This document shows, in pieces, positions 1 through 13,300 of a stretch of DNA of 64,000 bases. The translations under genes and the position numbers were made by a program. The notes under the pieces are model-generated. The model was not told the origin of the DNA. It saw nothing but the letters and a program-made list of their open reading frames with translations, and did not search any database. Source of the DNA: Liolophura sinensis (Eukaryota; Mollusca; Polyplacophora; Chitonida; Chitonidae); the NCBI RefSeq assembly GCF_032854445.1, contig NC_088306.1, forward strand, positions 22,169,764 through 22,233,763, given 5' to 3'. Position 1 is the stretch's first letter. The number at the start of each line of letters is the position of its first letter.

Positions 1-424
1 AGCTTATGATGTACCTGTGGCTTACTATGTAACTTTTTATTGCATTTGTTCAGTGTTGTAGGTTTGTCCAAAAAAAAAAAATAATTCGTTATTGTGAAAG
101 ATGTATCTTCCTAATTAGTACAAGTATTACGCCATGTAGTCATTATTATTCTGAGGCTCTAATAATGTATGACCTAAAGATCAACTAAAAATTTCCTGTC
201 TTGTGTTTTTCAGTGTTTTCATCTACCTTAATTCCTCAACCTTTTCACAGTTGAAAATTTAATTTGATTTTGGAGAGAAAACTGCATTAGTTGGGCTGGT
301 CAATTTTAGAGCTTCACTAAAAGTATAATTTTACCAGTGTACACAGGATATTGCCTCCAGAATGCGTTTGAATTCTAACATTTTTCAAACATGCGAGAAG
401 TTTGGAGAACTACAGGAAAAACAT

Positions 425-525
425 TCATTTATTTTTTTTATTTGATCGGCGTTTTACGCCGTACTCAAGAAAGTTTCACTTACACCCACAACCATCCTCA
501 CGTTGCTGACAGACCTACAGGAATA
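425..525 (-). repeat. SINE tail fragment (CGTATAAGTG/GAGTACGGCG type), reverse
   Basis: Contains GGCGTTTTACGCCGTACTCA, the reverse complement of the common tail used by the type-1 SINEs in this window, plus a decayed copy of the adjoining body (GTTGCTGACAGACCT). Confidence 0.7.
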
Positions 526-1229
526 ACAGTGTAAAAGTACTGATTTGCAACGTTGAATAACTAAACCTATGGTACAATGAATTACGAGAAGGATTTTGTA
601 CTTGGTGGTATTATATACAGAGCAATTGGCCTTAGTATATAATAATGTACATACTGAGTTTACGCAAACAGATTACAGTTAATGGCCTCCCTTTTTATTC
701 AACCATTTTGTATGTTCACCTAGTCTTATTATAAGCATATTATTATCGGCAATTCTAAGTGTAGACTGAAAAAAGTATATTTTTCTGTGAAGCGTTGATG
801 TTGACAAACTTGGCAGAACAGAAGTTATTGGCATATTTGATAAATTAGGGTGGGTAAATTTGCATTTATAGTCATGCTTTAAATAACCCTGTGAAAAGGT
901 TGAAGAAATAGGCTACTTTGACTTGTATTCACAATGTCATTCTCTCTAAAAATCCCCGGACTATAGAATGTACTCAGTGTACATGTATATATTGTCACCC
1001 TTCTGAAAATTCTGACCGCTCTTTGCATTTGCCATCATTGGCAATCTGAATGGAATAAGTTTATTTCTGAAGTTTAGAATAGAATATACCGCATTGTAGA
1101 AAAATTTTCTTTGTTTGGCTTTGTCTCATAATAATGATGTAGTTGATTGTATGTAACCATCTAACACACAACGGCATGTCTGTCTGATTCCATAACCTGA
1201 TGGTACAGTGCCGAGTGCTCATTTTGCAG

Positions 1230-1361
1230 GAAGACCATTGGTTCTGGCAGTGCTCGAGAGGAAAGACGGGGCGTAGGAACGACGTCTCAGTATCGACGGA
1301 CATCATCCGATGTTCAGCCAGGGAGAGCTGGACGTGCTGCGAATGCTGACAGTCACAGAAA
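1230..1361 (+). CDS. LRCH: LRCH exon: basic Ser/Arg-rich linker
   Basis: The acceptor TTTTGCAG and donor GTAAGT flank an open frame that starts with one base finishing a codon and ends with two bases of the next. It reads KTIGSGSAREERRGVG followed by a Ser/Arg-rich stretch ending ADSHR. The phase-2 end pairs exactly with the next exon to make an Asn codon. No domain is recognisable, as expected for the poorly conserved linker between the LRRs and the CH domain. The other two frames are stopped or unlike protein. Confidence 0.7.
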
Positions 1362-4300
1362 GTAAGTAGTAGTTGACACCCAGGTGTAATTGGCGTGTTA
1401 GGTTGTACACGATGGTTTGTGTTATGAAGACTTTGAATGCTTGGAAACTAAAAAGTTTTGAAGAACTTAAGTGTTTGTTTTGAAGCTTTTTTAAAGATAC
1501 ACTAATTTCTTAGGCAAACTTTTTCCATTGGTGTTCTTAATGGAAACGTCCAGCGCAGCGCAATGACCCAGGAACCTCTCCCCAATGCAGTCACTGTGAG
1601 TTCAAGTCCAGCTCATGCTGGAAATTCTGTCCTGCCATAAGTGGGAAGGTCTTCCAGCAACCTGCGGATGGTCGTCGGTTTCCCCAGGGCACAGCCTGGT
1701 TTCTTTCCACTATAATACTGGTCATCATCGTATAAGTAAAATATTCTTGAGTACGTCATAAAACAGCAGTCAGTTAAATAAAGAAGTAGAATAACTAACC
1801 TGCCCTTCAGAATATCTTCAAGACTTCATTTCAAGCAAAATCTTTCTGTAACACAAAATCCAATTCTCATTTGACACAATGCAAAAAACAACAACTGTTA
1901 ACATCTTTTTATTCCTAAGGTGATAACTACTTGTATTCTGTCCGGTTGGATAAGCATCCTGTAACTCCAATCAGATACATAAATAGATAAACTGAGATGA
2001 TCACATTTGTCTTTATATCAGTATTTGTATGTTACTTCATTACCGCAGTGGTGTCTCAGAAGAGAAGGTGAAGTCTGCAGGCCCCAGCCCTGCCAGTTCT
2101 GTCTCCTCCATAGCCTCTAACCCCAGGAGTACCTCTAGTCCCCGTCATGCCCCCACCGTCAGGAAGGTGCCCATTGAGGACCGCCGTACCGCTTCCACGG
2201 CATCTCCAGTCACGCGGCGCACCAAGGCTGCGACCTCCACGACAAACACAACCACCAAAGCACGTAGCACCACTTCCACGATTGCCAGTAGGTCTCGAAC
2301 CACAGGAACCGCTGGTGGACGAATGGGAACCACGAAGCAAGTCAATCACATGACCCCGGTAAGTTGACTCGTGTTTTTGGACTAGGCGTATCTAACATTT
2401 TGTTGAACGCCAGGTTTGAAGATTTTCGCCTGCTTTTTATTTGTGGAAAATTTGGTTGAGAATGCCATTTGTGGTATTTCTGAATGTAGATTTTTAATAT
2501 TAAAACCTTTGAGAATTGTTTGGTTTGTCTTGTTTTAAAAAGTTGGATTTATGGCATCTGTGCCGTCAGCTGATCTACAAAAGTACATGCCGTTCTTTAA
2601 ACTATATTTGTAATTTATTGCGGATCGTGTCCGAAGGTTTCATTATTTCGTGATGTCATATTTGAAGGACTTACATGTAGAATGGAGGTCTCATTATTAA
2701 CAGACTTACTTCTAGTTGAGATAAGTCACATTTATGGGAGGTGTTTTGCCATATTGCATCATGTTTGATCTTTCCTATTTTCATGTCTACCTGTACACAT
2801 AACCTGTAATCTGAAATTGTCTGGATGCTTTTAATTCTACTAATGCTATTGTAACCAGACAACTACTCCGTAACCATGGTAACAGCTTCAGCCATCTAAT
2901 GCTTGATAAAACATTCAATCATAACCATATTCATTGTTTTTGCAAGCATCTTCTGTTCTTCACACCTTTGTGAAAAAGTAAACTCAATCCTTGTCAAGCT
3001 GATTCTAATAAAAACACATTGATTGTCAGTCATTGGTCATCAGAGATCATGAGCTACTCCAGTTTCTAACATTTCCCTGTTTACACCTAAAAGAGAATGT
3101 GTACAGGTTTGATCAACCGTTGGAACATTCCTTGATATTATCACACTTTTCAGGATCTAGCTTTCTTCTCACATCTCCATTCAGGTAGCTTTACATAATC
3201 AGTGAAAGGTACATGAGCTTTGATCTCCCAGCCGCCATTATTCACAGGCTCGTGCTGTCAGTTTCTTTTGACATGCATGTATGGCCTGAATTTACCACTA
3301 TTAAGAATGAGAGAGAGTCACAGTCAACAGATTCCAAGCTGATACTGAGCTCTTCATTTCCATAAATTTGCAACCAGAGCACTAATTGACGGCTTACTGT
3401 TGTATGAAGAACAATAATATTTACTCTGAGCCCCAGCAGTTGCATAGGGACGGTGCATTTACACATGAATATATTATACGTCAGTCTCCCCTTGAAATGG
3501 TTGTCTTTGAAAAACAGGATTTTGCAGTCATTTGTCATTGTTTCAGTTGGCGATATTATCTTTGATGTTTTAGGTAGTTGCATTTATTTCCCTTTTGACT
3601 TGGTTACTGGTGCAATTACCGCTCCAGTTACCTATATGATAAGGTGAATCTTTCGTTCAGTCTGTCAGTCAGTGAGTCAGAAAATGAGCGGTTTGTTTTG
3701 AAGGAGGAGGAGTTTCGCATGCGGCATGAAGCGGTTGTTGGTCATCAGCGGACGCAGACGCAAATATTACGTCAGCGTCTGGAAGACGAGAAGAATAAAA
3801 TATTACAGGCCCAAAAGGAGGCTGCCCGAGAGACCGTGCTTAATTTCATTTCCAAGGTGGGACGCTGATCGTTGTGTAGATGTCGTGTTACGCATGAGTT
3901 AGTAGTTGTCCCCCCTTTACACATAAGCCGTTAGCTTCTATATTATTCGTTCCTCATTTACTCATTTTATAGTTCATTGTGCAAGTCTTCCAGTACATGT
4001 GCACTTATCTCTCTGTTCTGTTCTCACACTATTTAGTTTCACTGTACTGATGGTTTCATATTGTCCTGATTGTTTTTTCTAGGTTACATTATGCATTGTC
4101 TTACAAAGTCATTGTTGTTGTTGTTGTTTTTTTTATATTCCTATTGTTTTCATTAGATTTCCCTTTGTTTATCATAGGCCTGTATATTAACCCACCTCTG
4201 CCCTCCAATTTTTATCTCTGTTGTTGCTTATTCATTCTATCACTGTTTCTCACTATTCTGTTTTTCCACTTTATTGTGTTGGACTCGGCATTCTTGTAAT

Positions 4301-7300
4301 GCCTGTACATATCAGCATCAGCTACATGTAGCTCTGTTTGCTTCATAATATTATCATTAATTTTAGCAGGTGTATTTTTATGATGAACATGATTTTCACA
4401 TCCATAAACTTGCTTTTTCCTACTTTGGTAGATACATTTGACATAGGTCTATATCTATGGCCTTGGGATGATCACACATTCGTTTCCATATTTCCGTGCT
4501 GCTGTCACCATCCTGATTGGTCACTTTGTGTTTAGTGCACATGTACACATGGCAGGGGGACAGTTGTCCAAACTGTCGGGTCATGCTACTCTTTAAGATG
4601 CCTACAAGTGCTTCATTAGCTATGATTGTGAGCACCTCTTACATTGCATTCAAAGATTTTGTAAGGGGATCATTGGTGGTTTCAAGTTAGTATCAAATGC
4701 TGCTTGAATAACAGTCAGATAGAGTGGAGTTGTGATAAAATGCATTACACCTGTAAATGTTTGGCCTGTAATTATTCACTTTTAGAAGCACGTGCCTCGA
4801 AATAATGCTTTTGATGCCAACACTCAAATTTTTCTCATAAGAAATTAATTTCACACACACAAAAAAAGAAGAAATCTTATGTAGCCCCATAAGGTGGATG
4901 AATCAATCAGAATGTGTCACTTGGAAAAAAGGTGAAACTTTATGTGAAAATTTAATATATATTTTTATTTGTTCATTGTGCATTCTGTAATTTCATATCT
5001 ATTAACTGTGTTATACTTCTACCTACTAACGGTTCATTGATCTGTTGGATCATCTTAAGTATCGGGAAGAAAAGTAAATAGTATAGATCCCATTGAAAGT
5101 GTTACTGGACCATTATCAGGTTAGGTTTGAAAAAGAGATTTCTCCATGCATAATCAGCATTATGTTGTATGCTGCATTAAATATTTCTGACGTGGTGTGA
5201 CCAGGCTTAATTTTAAATGTTGTTTAAAAATGTGAAAAGTGGTGAATATATCGGGGTGGGGGTGGGACGTTATTAAATGTCATGGATGAAAATGTGGGAT
5301 GCTTGAGACAGTATAGACTCTAGATTATGTGTTAGCTATTAGTTGTTGCATATCCATAGTGTAATAAATGCATGCAGGTAATTAGTATGTGATGCACATA
5401 CAGTTAGGCTGATTTACAGAATGTAAGAAAGGCTGGTGTGATGAATTGTGATTTACAGAATTTAAGAAAGGATGGTGTGATAAATTGGGACGGTTAAACA
5501 AAAAAAAAAAAAAAAAAAAAAAAAGAAAGAAGCTAGGATGTCTTGGCAGCCAAGCAATATGAAACTGTTAGGTAACCAGAGGTAATTCAAGAAAACAGTT
5601 CTGTGCCCTTAGCTGGTCAGTGGGTGAAAGGTGCGGAGTTCTAGGGCATATGGGAAGGAGAATTAGCGCAGATTCACATGCTGTAATTCTCACCTACATC
5701 AGGCATTACCCATTCCGTATGTTTTGGCACGACTCCATGGAGCATACTAATCAAATCATTTGGGTTGAGCAGACACATGAGTTAACCAAGTACCTTTTTT
5801 TAGTTCTGTGTCTTTAGTTTTAATGGGGATGTCTGCATGAATAAACTGCACAGAGAGTTGCCTAGCAGTGCAGGAAGAGGTTGAAGTTTTAGGGTATATA
5901 GGGTACTGTGTTTGACGTAAACATTTCGTTCATGACTGGGTTACTCATTTTACCTGATTTCGAGAGTTCTAGTGATCTTAAAAGGTGTTTTCAGTTTTAT
6001 TTTGTTGGTTGCGTGTTATCCTAATGGAAAAAAAAATGTTTCAGTTCTAAAATTGATAGTTTATTATTTCATTTGCCGCTGAAACTAGCAGAAGTGAACT
6101 TTGGGGGATGGGGGTGGAACTTTTAAGGCAAGTAGAGTAGGCTGGGATGAGTCATGCCATGTTCAGAACAGCTGTCTGTGCTGTCTGTGGCTAGTCTGTT
6201 AGACTCCATCTCACCACAGCCACCAGCATGTTCTCCTGTGCATCCAGATACATATACTTTGTAACTGCTGATAAGTATACAACTCCATAAATAATCCTCA
6301 TTTGGGCAGAGGTGCAGTATACATAGAAAGTCCATATGGTTTGTGAGTTCATGTTGAGGAAATGTCATAAATTGCATGTGACTGATTGAACACACTGGCT
6401 GAAGTCTGCTTCTCCAACCCAAACCAGTAAGCGTTATGTGCACTTCTTCATGATTTTATGCCACAAAATTGCTCATGTACACAATTTGTTTGACTCTTTG
6501 TTTATACCATCTCGGGTTTTATGATGGTTTAGTATGAGGTAAGTTTAAAGCAGCCATCCTTCACAGAAAGATTACAAATTTTCAAAAATAGCATATTTAG
6601 AGGCAAAGAAAAGTACATAAAAACATTACTTTTGTTGCAGAAACTGAGTTTTCCTACATTCTAAATTGACATCAAAATGTCTTTCTAACATGTACACTAG
6701 AATCAGGCAGAATGAAGGACATTTTTAGATACAATAATTGTATTCACTCTGTAGCATCATCCTGGAAACTGCTCAATGATCAAGAGGCTGGGTTTTGTGA
6801 AAAACACTATATCACGCTGTCGGGCTCACAGAAACTTTTAAACAATAACAATTTAAATGAAATTTTAAGCGACACAGATGTCAGATAACAGACTTGCTGA
6901 AGATAATAGTGCATGGATGCTGTGATGCATGTCTTGTACAGGTTGATATAAAATGCATGATGAAAACATGGTGGAGTGGATAATATTAATATTAATAATA
7001 ATAATAATAACAACAACAATGAGGGGTGGAAGAATGAGGGTGCATGCCCCACCTTTTCATCATTACGCTCCAAAAAGATCACCTGTGCGGCAATATTTGA
7101 AATCTGGGTGCATACAGACTTATTCTTATTCAAACTGTAAATTCAACTTTTCAACACTTAATGTAACTGATGCACCAGAACCATGTTATTTAGAAGTGAA
7201 AACTTCATTAGAGAATAAATTGACGACCGACTCCTGAAATTTGTGAAGATTATAAGTTGAACTATATTTAGTGCAATCGTCTGGAAATTTGTTAAATTTG

Positions 7301-10300
7301 AAGCGGTTAATTGACCCGGAAAACCGCTGCCTACCTTCTTGTGCTTATACATGTGTACATGTTTCTACCTGTCTGTATCTATGCACCCATAGCTTTGTGT
7401 GCTAAAGCTGTCTGTCTGCTGACTACTTCAGGATGTATATATGTGTGTGTATATATATATATACGCGTAGTTTCAGATGCCAGGTATTTTTATCAGCCGT
7501 TTTTAGTGGGTGTGTTTTGAGAATTAAACGAGGAAGCGTCTTATAGCTTTTACAAGGCAAGGCGATGCCGTCTTGCACACATCCTATTTTTAAATTTGTT
7601 TTTCAGGTCAAGCAGAAGGTTGTCTTAGAACTGAGTGTTTTTTGGGGAGAGCCAACTCTAAAATTACAACCACAGCTATTGAGGAAGCTCTGTATTTTGC
7701 AGTGGCTTGAGCCTCCTACATGAACATGTGTAAATAATCTACGAAATATTTACCTATTGTGTGAAGTAAGGAATTTCCCCTGGATATAGCTTCCTATGAA
7801 CTGGGTGGGGTGGTAAACTTGATTACAGACAGATTGCGAGTTCTCCAAACTAGACTATATTGACCGTGTTTTTTAACCCCTAACTATGGGATTTTTTCAG
7901 AGGAGTGTTTTCAATGGAGATGACGGCAAGCACACGGGTAGAAATAACTTCACCGGGGCTGGCACCAGGAACCGTCAAGGTAAGTCAGTTGTGGCACCGC
8001 CTGATGTCCTGTGTCTTAACTTTGTTCATACTGTAACATTCCATGGTTGCCCTGAAATAACCAGGAGTGGTTTAAAAGCAGGCATGTGTATGCCTGTGCC
8101 TTAGGCTGTTGTGTGAAGCAGTCATTTGTTTGCGCCTCACACACGACAGCATAAGCTGAACACATTCGTCGTCATGGTAAATGCACTTCACACAACACTT
8201 GAACAACTGTGTAAAAACAGGCCCCCCGTTCCTCTAAAGGCAGAAAGAGCAAGAGCAATTGGTCATGGTGAAACCTCTGATTTTTTCACATTGATTCGCT
8301 GATATGAAAGGACAGATGAACTCAACCGTTTTTTTTTGTTTGTTTTCTGCCTTTCTTGGCAGCCCATTCTGATTATGTAAAAATATGATTTATTTGTATG
8401 GCAGGAATTCTGTGGTTGTTCACATGGAAGCAGATATTATGTAGAGCTAAATGAAGAAGGGTTTGTGTGTATGGAAGTATGTGTCGGTCAGAGTACTATC
8501 CCCTGGCCTGTGTACTGCTGTCAGTCTTCCGTGTAACTGTCATATCTGTTATCATTTACAGTGAAGGGGAAATAACTAAATCTTTTGTAATAAAAAGACC
8601 AGTAAAAATTATATTCAGAAGTGCCTTTGGTTATTTTCTTACATTTTTTTTTGTACTGAATTAAAAGCAGTTAAATTCTTGAATTACAGCATGGGGTATA
8701 TGTGCACTAAATACTTTTGCAACACTTTTGTCACTCCAAACTTAGTTTTTAATGTTGATCTACATGTAGCTCCTTGATGTGCTTGAAATCCTGTGTTATA
8801 TACAAGTAAAATGCAGGGACAATTTGTTCCAAAAGTCATGAAAGTGAAACTGGAAGTATAAGACCCCGGTGCTGCCTCACTGACATTCATCAATATCATT
8901 ATGGTTCCTCCCACCATATTGCTGGCTGCCATTGTATAAGTGAAATATTAAATATCATTATGGTCCGTGAGAGCGGTACATTGTTGAATGGTTAAAATAT
9001 TTGGTCTTTCAGCCACCAAGACTAGCAAAGTGCAGGTTCAATCCTGGCCTTTGACAGGGGATTTTTTGTTTATCCCTCCTGCTGTGACTATTCATGGAAC
9101 CATGATGTGGTTGACGACGCATATGTGGGCACATTCTATAATTTTTTGAAGACTACTTGTCTGTCCCCAAAGTGGTGTTCATATCTGCACAGGCCTCATT
9201 GAAAAGTTTGTCAGTAGACTGCTAAAAAATTGGTGGTTTATCCCCGGGCACTGTCGCTTTCCTGCTCCATCAATAATACTGACTACCGTCGTAGTAGTCA
9301 AAACTTTTTCAGTATGACATTAAACAACAGTCAGATATAGCAGTAAATCAATATCATTATGGCCTGCATTGCCCACCCTACATTACTGATGATACACTTT
9401 TTGCTGTTGTCACAGTGTTGACATCAGACGCTATCAAGATGCTGGAGGATTACAAGGATGGTAATCCTAACTACACCATCCGACGTCAGCAGGAGCACGC
9501 CAGGGAGGAGATTGAACAGCTGGACATGCTACGCAATGTAAATATCGCAAAGATAATATTAACAGATACATGAAGCATTTTGTTCCCGTTCCTTGGTATA
9601 TGTATGTAGTTCAGGGATGTGTCCTGACGTGTAAATGTGCAACAGAAATTCTCAGTCTTGTTTTTGGGATAGGTAAAAATGGCTTTAAACTTGTTTTTCA
9701 CATTTTCGAAAAATTCCAAACTTTTATGGAAAATATGTGTATGATAAAGGAGTAATTTTAAGACATAAAATTCCCCCTAAATCTTTTGGGCATAATTTTT
9801 TTTTTTTCCCCACATGAATTAAACCATAATTTTCATTTTGGATGAAGATTTTTCATGGATTCTTTAAGCAGTGACATGTTTTAATCTGACAAGATGTTGT
9901 TACACCAGCTTGTGATGAGTGAATCTTGCACTGTGGCACAGTGACCATGATGGCACAGTGACCATGATGGCACCGTGACCATGATGGCACCATCCTCTGC
10001 ATATGGTCTGTTTAATCAAGGTCTTTCCTATAGTTGGTGAATTGTCAAACTTTGATGCATGGCTTTGCTCTAGTTGGCAAAATCGGAATGGTGTGATTTT
10101 GGCCAGGGTTGAATTTAGTTCACTGTAATAAGTGCATATGGAAGTGAAACTCCCATGTACAAGTAGAAGATTTTGACAATGGGAAAAGTGCTGGACTTGA
10201 AGTGACATTGTGGTACTGATTATCCCGAAAGATCTCGTAACTTGATTGCTTTTCTGACTCACTCCTCTTAGGATATACGTGTGGATTTGTTTCCACAGCT

Positions 10301-13300
10301 CAGATTAGCTGAAGCGGTGGTAACTGAGTGGACAACGTGCTTGTGTTCCGATTTCTGGGTGATGCACCCATGGGGTGGGTTCAGTCTTATCCTCAGTGCA
10401 CACAGATTTTACCCAATTCCTGCTGGTTTGATTTTTAACCTGATGTTTTTGGTGAAAACCATTATGGTCTTCCATGAAGTTTTCTGAAAATCACTTGCCA
10501 TGCACCAGTGTGAAGTGGTGTCAGAAGTGGCAGTTTGTACTAACTTGGGTGTCAGAAGTGGCAGTTTGTACTAAACTGGGTGTCAGAAGTGGCAGTTTGT
10601 ACTAAACTGACTAAGCTTGTATCTAGGTAAACTAAGTTTACTTGAAGAAACTCCAGCCATTAAATTGACCTTCTACATGTAAAATTTCAATGGCAGTAAA
10701 AACAATTAAATGAATAAAGAAATAAAATACATTTACTCGTTACAGTGGAATAACTTTGACTGACTTGTTGTTTTTTTTTTTGTTTTTTTTGTTTTTGCCT
10801 TACAGCACATTGAATCTCGACTCAAGGTGAAACTCCCGGACAACCTGTCTGACGCTTTACGGGATGGGGTTGTACTCTGTCACTTAGCCAATCAGATTCG
10901 GCCGCGATCCGTGGCCAGTATTCATGTCCCTTCCCCTGCTGTGGTGAGTTTGTAAACCAGATTATATTTAAAGGATATATGGAATGCTCGGTTTTATTTC
11001 TATTTAGTATCTATTTCAGGATGTGGTGTAACGTATAAAATACAAAAGTGCTCCTTGGCTTTCTTCTTGAGATGTAATAATGGCTTCAAACTACAAATTT
11101 CCTAATGTCCCAGCACTTAGTCCAGAAATCAGGTGAACCACTGTGGTGATGTCAACGATGATGGCTGTCGATGATGATTGATGACATCATTTCCAAATTT
11201 TCTCAACAACGGATGGAAAAAATGCATAAAATGCAGAGGTTATTAAGAAATAGAAAATATGCCTCCAAAAAAAATTTTTTTTTGCATACTTTTCTACATT
11301 TTCCTTTATTTTAAAATACCTTTTCACATGTCATGGCTAAACTTTTATCAGGGTGAAGGTTTACTCTCATATTTATTTTTTCCCGCTTTACAAAGTTACA
11401 CATCCAAAGCTTTGTAGCCTATTGTTTGTCCCTGTCTGTCTGATGACATTTTGTGATCAAACTGTTCAAGTATTATTCATGCCGCGGTGTTCTATTCAAC
11501 TTTGTCCCAAAGCACCACTGAGCAGGAACAGGTACTCCCATGTGTGATGTCCATGTCGGGTGTCTGCAGATTTGCCAGTGAGGCACTATATGTGAAATGT
11601 GATCCTAGGTAAAAACGTACGTTCAGGTGCAAAAATGTTGTAGGGATGACAGCCATATCCTTAAGCAGGGAATTCTGATCACAGATATATATTATCATTT
11701 ATGCCTTGTGTCTTTCTTCAGTTCATGCTGGCTTCCTCGTGTGTGGGAAAGTCTGCCACCAATCTGCTAATGGTTGTGGGTTTTCCCCCGGCTGTCTCCA
11801 GTTTCCTTCCACGATGATGTCGCAAATAATTAATTTCCTTCAAGCAAAGTTATTTAACTTTAAACCATCGATTCTGAATAGTTTGAATTATGATATCTCT
11901 TCTGTGTATGGCTCGCTAGCAGTTTTGATGTCACTTTTGTGTGTGCATTGTTTAAAGTTGATTGCCGTTCTCTTTTTTACAGCCAAAACTTACACTAGCA
12001 AAATGCCGCCGCAATGTTGAAAACTTTCTCGAGGCATGTCGGAAGATAGGCGTCGGCAACGTAAGTACAAAAGTGAAGTTCACACGATGTTGTCATGTTG
12101 ATGGATGTTGTCATTCATGTCTCATACAAAACTATTATTCAGAAGGTGAAAACTTCACTCCATGGGACATTTGCATCGAATAGAGCCTCATTATTCATGG
12201 TTTAGGTTTTAGGGTCAGAGTGCAGTTTATTAAGGTTTGTTCATAATTTTCACAGAGATGACATTGAAACTTTCCAGAGTGAACAGAAGTTCGCACCTCA
12301 TTTGTCAAATGATCGCTGCTGTGATGTAAGACAGATTACTTTTTGAGGCGTAAAAACTATGAGGAGTGTGACTGTGCCCTAAAGTATGCAGTGTGTAGGT
12401 AACTATTTTCTAGTCATAATGTAGAAAGACGTCACATCCTTCAGTGAGAGTTGTAGACATGTCTGGAGATCTCAAATGAAGTCAGTGTTTTTCAGCTTAG
12501 GTAAAATATGCATATTTGATGGAATTTACCTAATCTGTCTTGTTTAACGTGTACATGTACTTCGTTAGTGAATGTTTTATTGCCTTGGAATGGCTTAGAA
12601 TTCAAAAAAATAAAACTTTTATCCTAGGCTTTTTAAATCTGTACGTGAAGTAAAATCTGTCTTTAAAGTAGTTGTTAAGCTTCTTTATGCCAGTTTGACT
12701 TTGAGACTTGTTGTGAGCCATTTTAGAGTTCCCACCTAAGTGCAACTTTTTGGCCATGTACAGTGCCCTTCAGGCTTATGGTATTAAAGTAGTTGTTAAC
12801 CCTCTTTTTGCCAGTTTAACCTTGAAACTTGTTGTGAGCCATTATAGAGGTCCCACCTAAGTGCAACTTTTTGGCCACGTACAGTGCCCTTCAGGCTTAT
12901 GGTATTAAAGTAGTTGTCAACCCTCTTTTTGCCAGTTTAACCTTGAAACTTGTTGTGAGCCGTTTTAGAGGTCCCACCTAAGTGCAACTTTTTGGCCATG
13001 TACAGTGCCCTTCAGGCTGTATGGTATTAAAGTAGTTGTCAACCCTCTTTTTGCCAGTTTAACCTTGAAACTTGTTGTGAGCCATTATAGAGGTCCCACC
13101 TAAGTGCAACTTCCTTTTTAAAAGAGGTACCTCAAAGGAGGTAATTTGGTGCAATCATATTGTCTTAGTTATCAGATGGGATGATTGGTTGATGGTTAGT
13201 TTCTGTTGTAATTGGCTACATTTTTTATATAAACTCCATGATAATGGTTCACAAAGGTTTGTTTCTTGTGCTCTGCTCACCCAAACCATGTATTGTATGT

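Noticed and set aside
2056-2349. Reverse ORFs of 66-97 codons over the LRCH linker exon
   Set aside because: They are shadows of the GC-rich coding exon, whose + frame fits the splice phases.
9416-12060. Actin-binding tandem CH protein (spectrin/actinin type)
   Set aside because: Only one CH domain is present, at the C-terminus after a Ser/Thr-rich linker, and its motifs are LRCH-specific.
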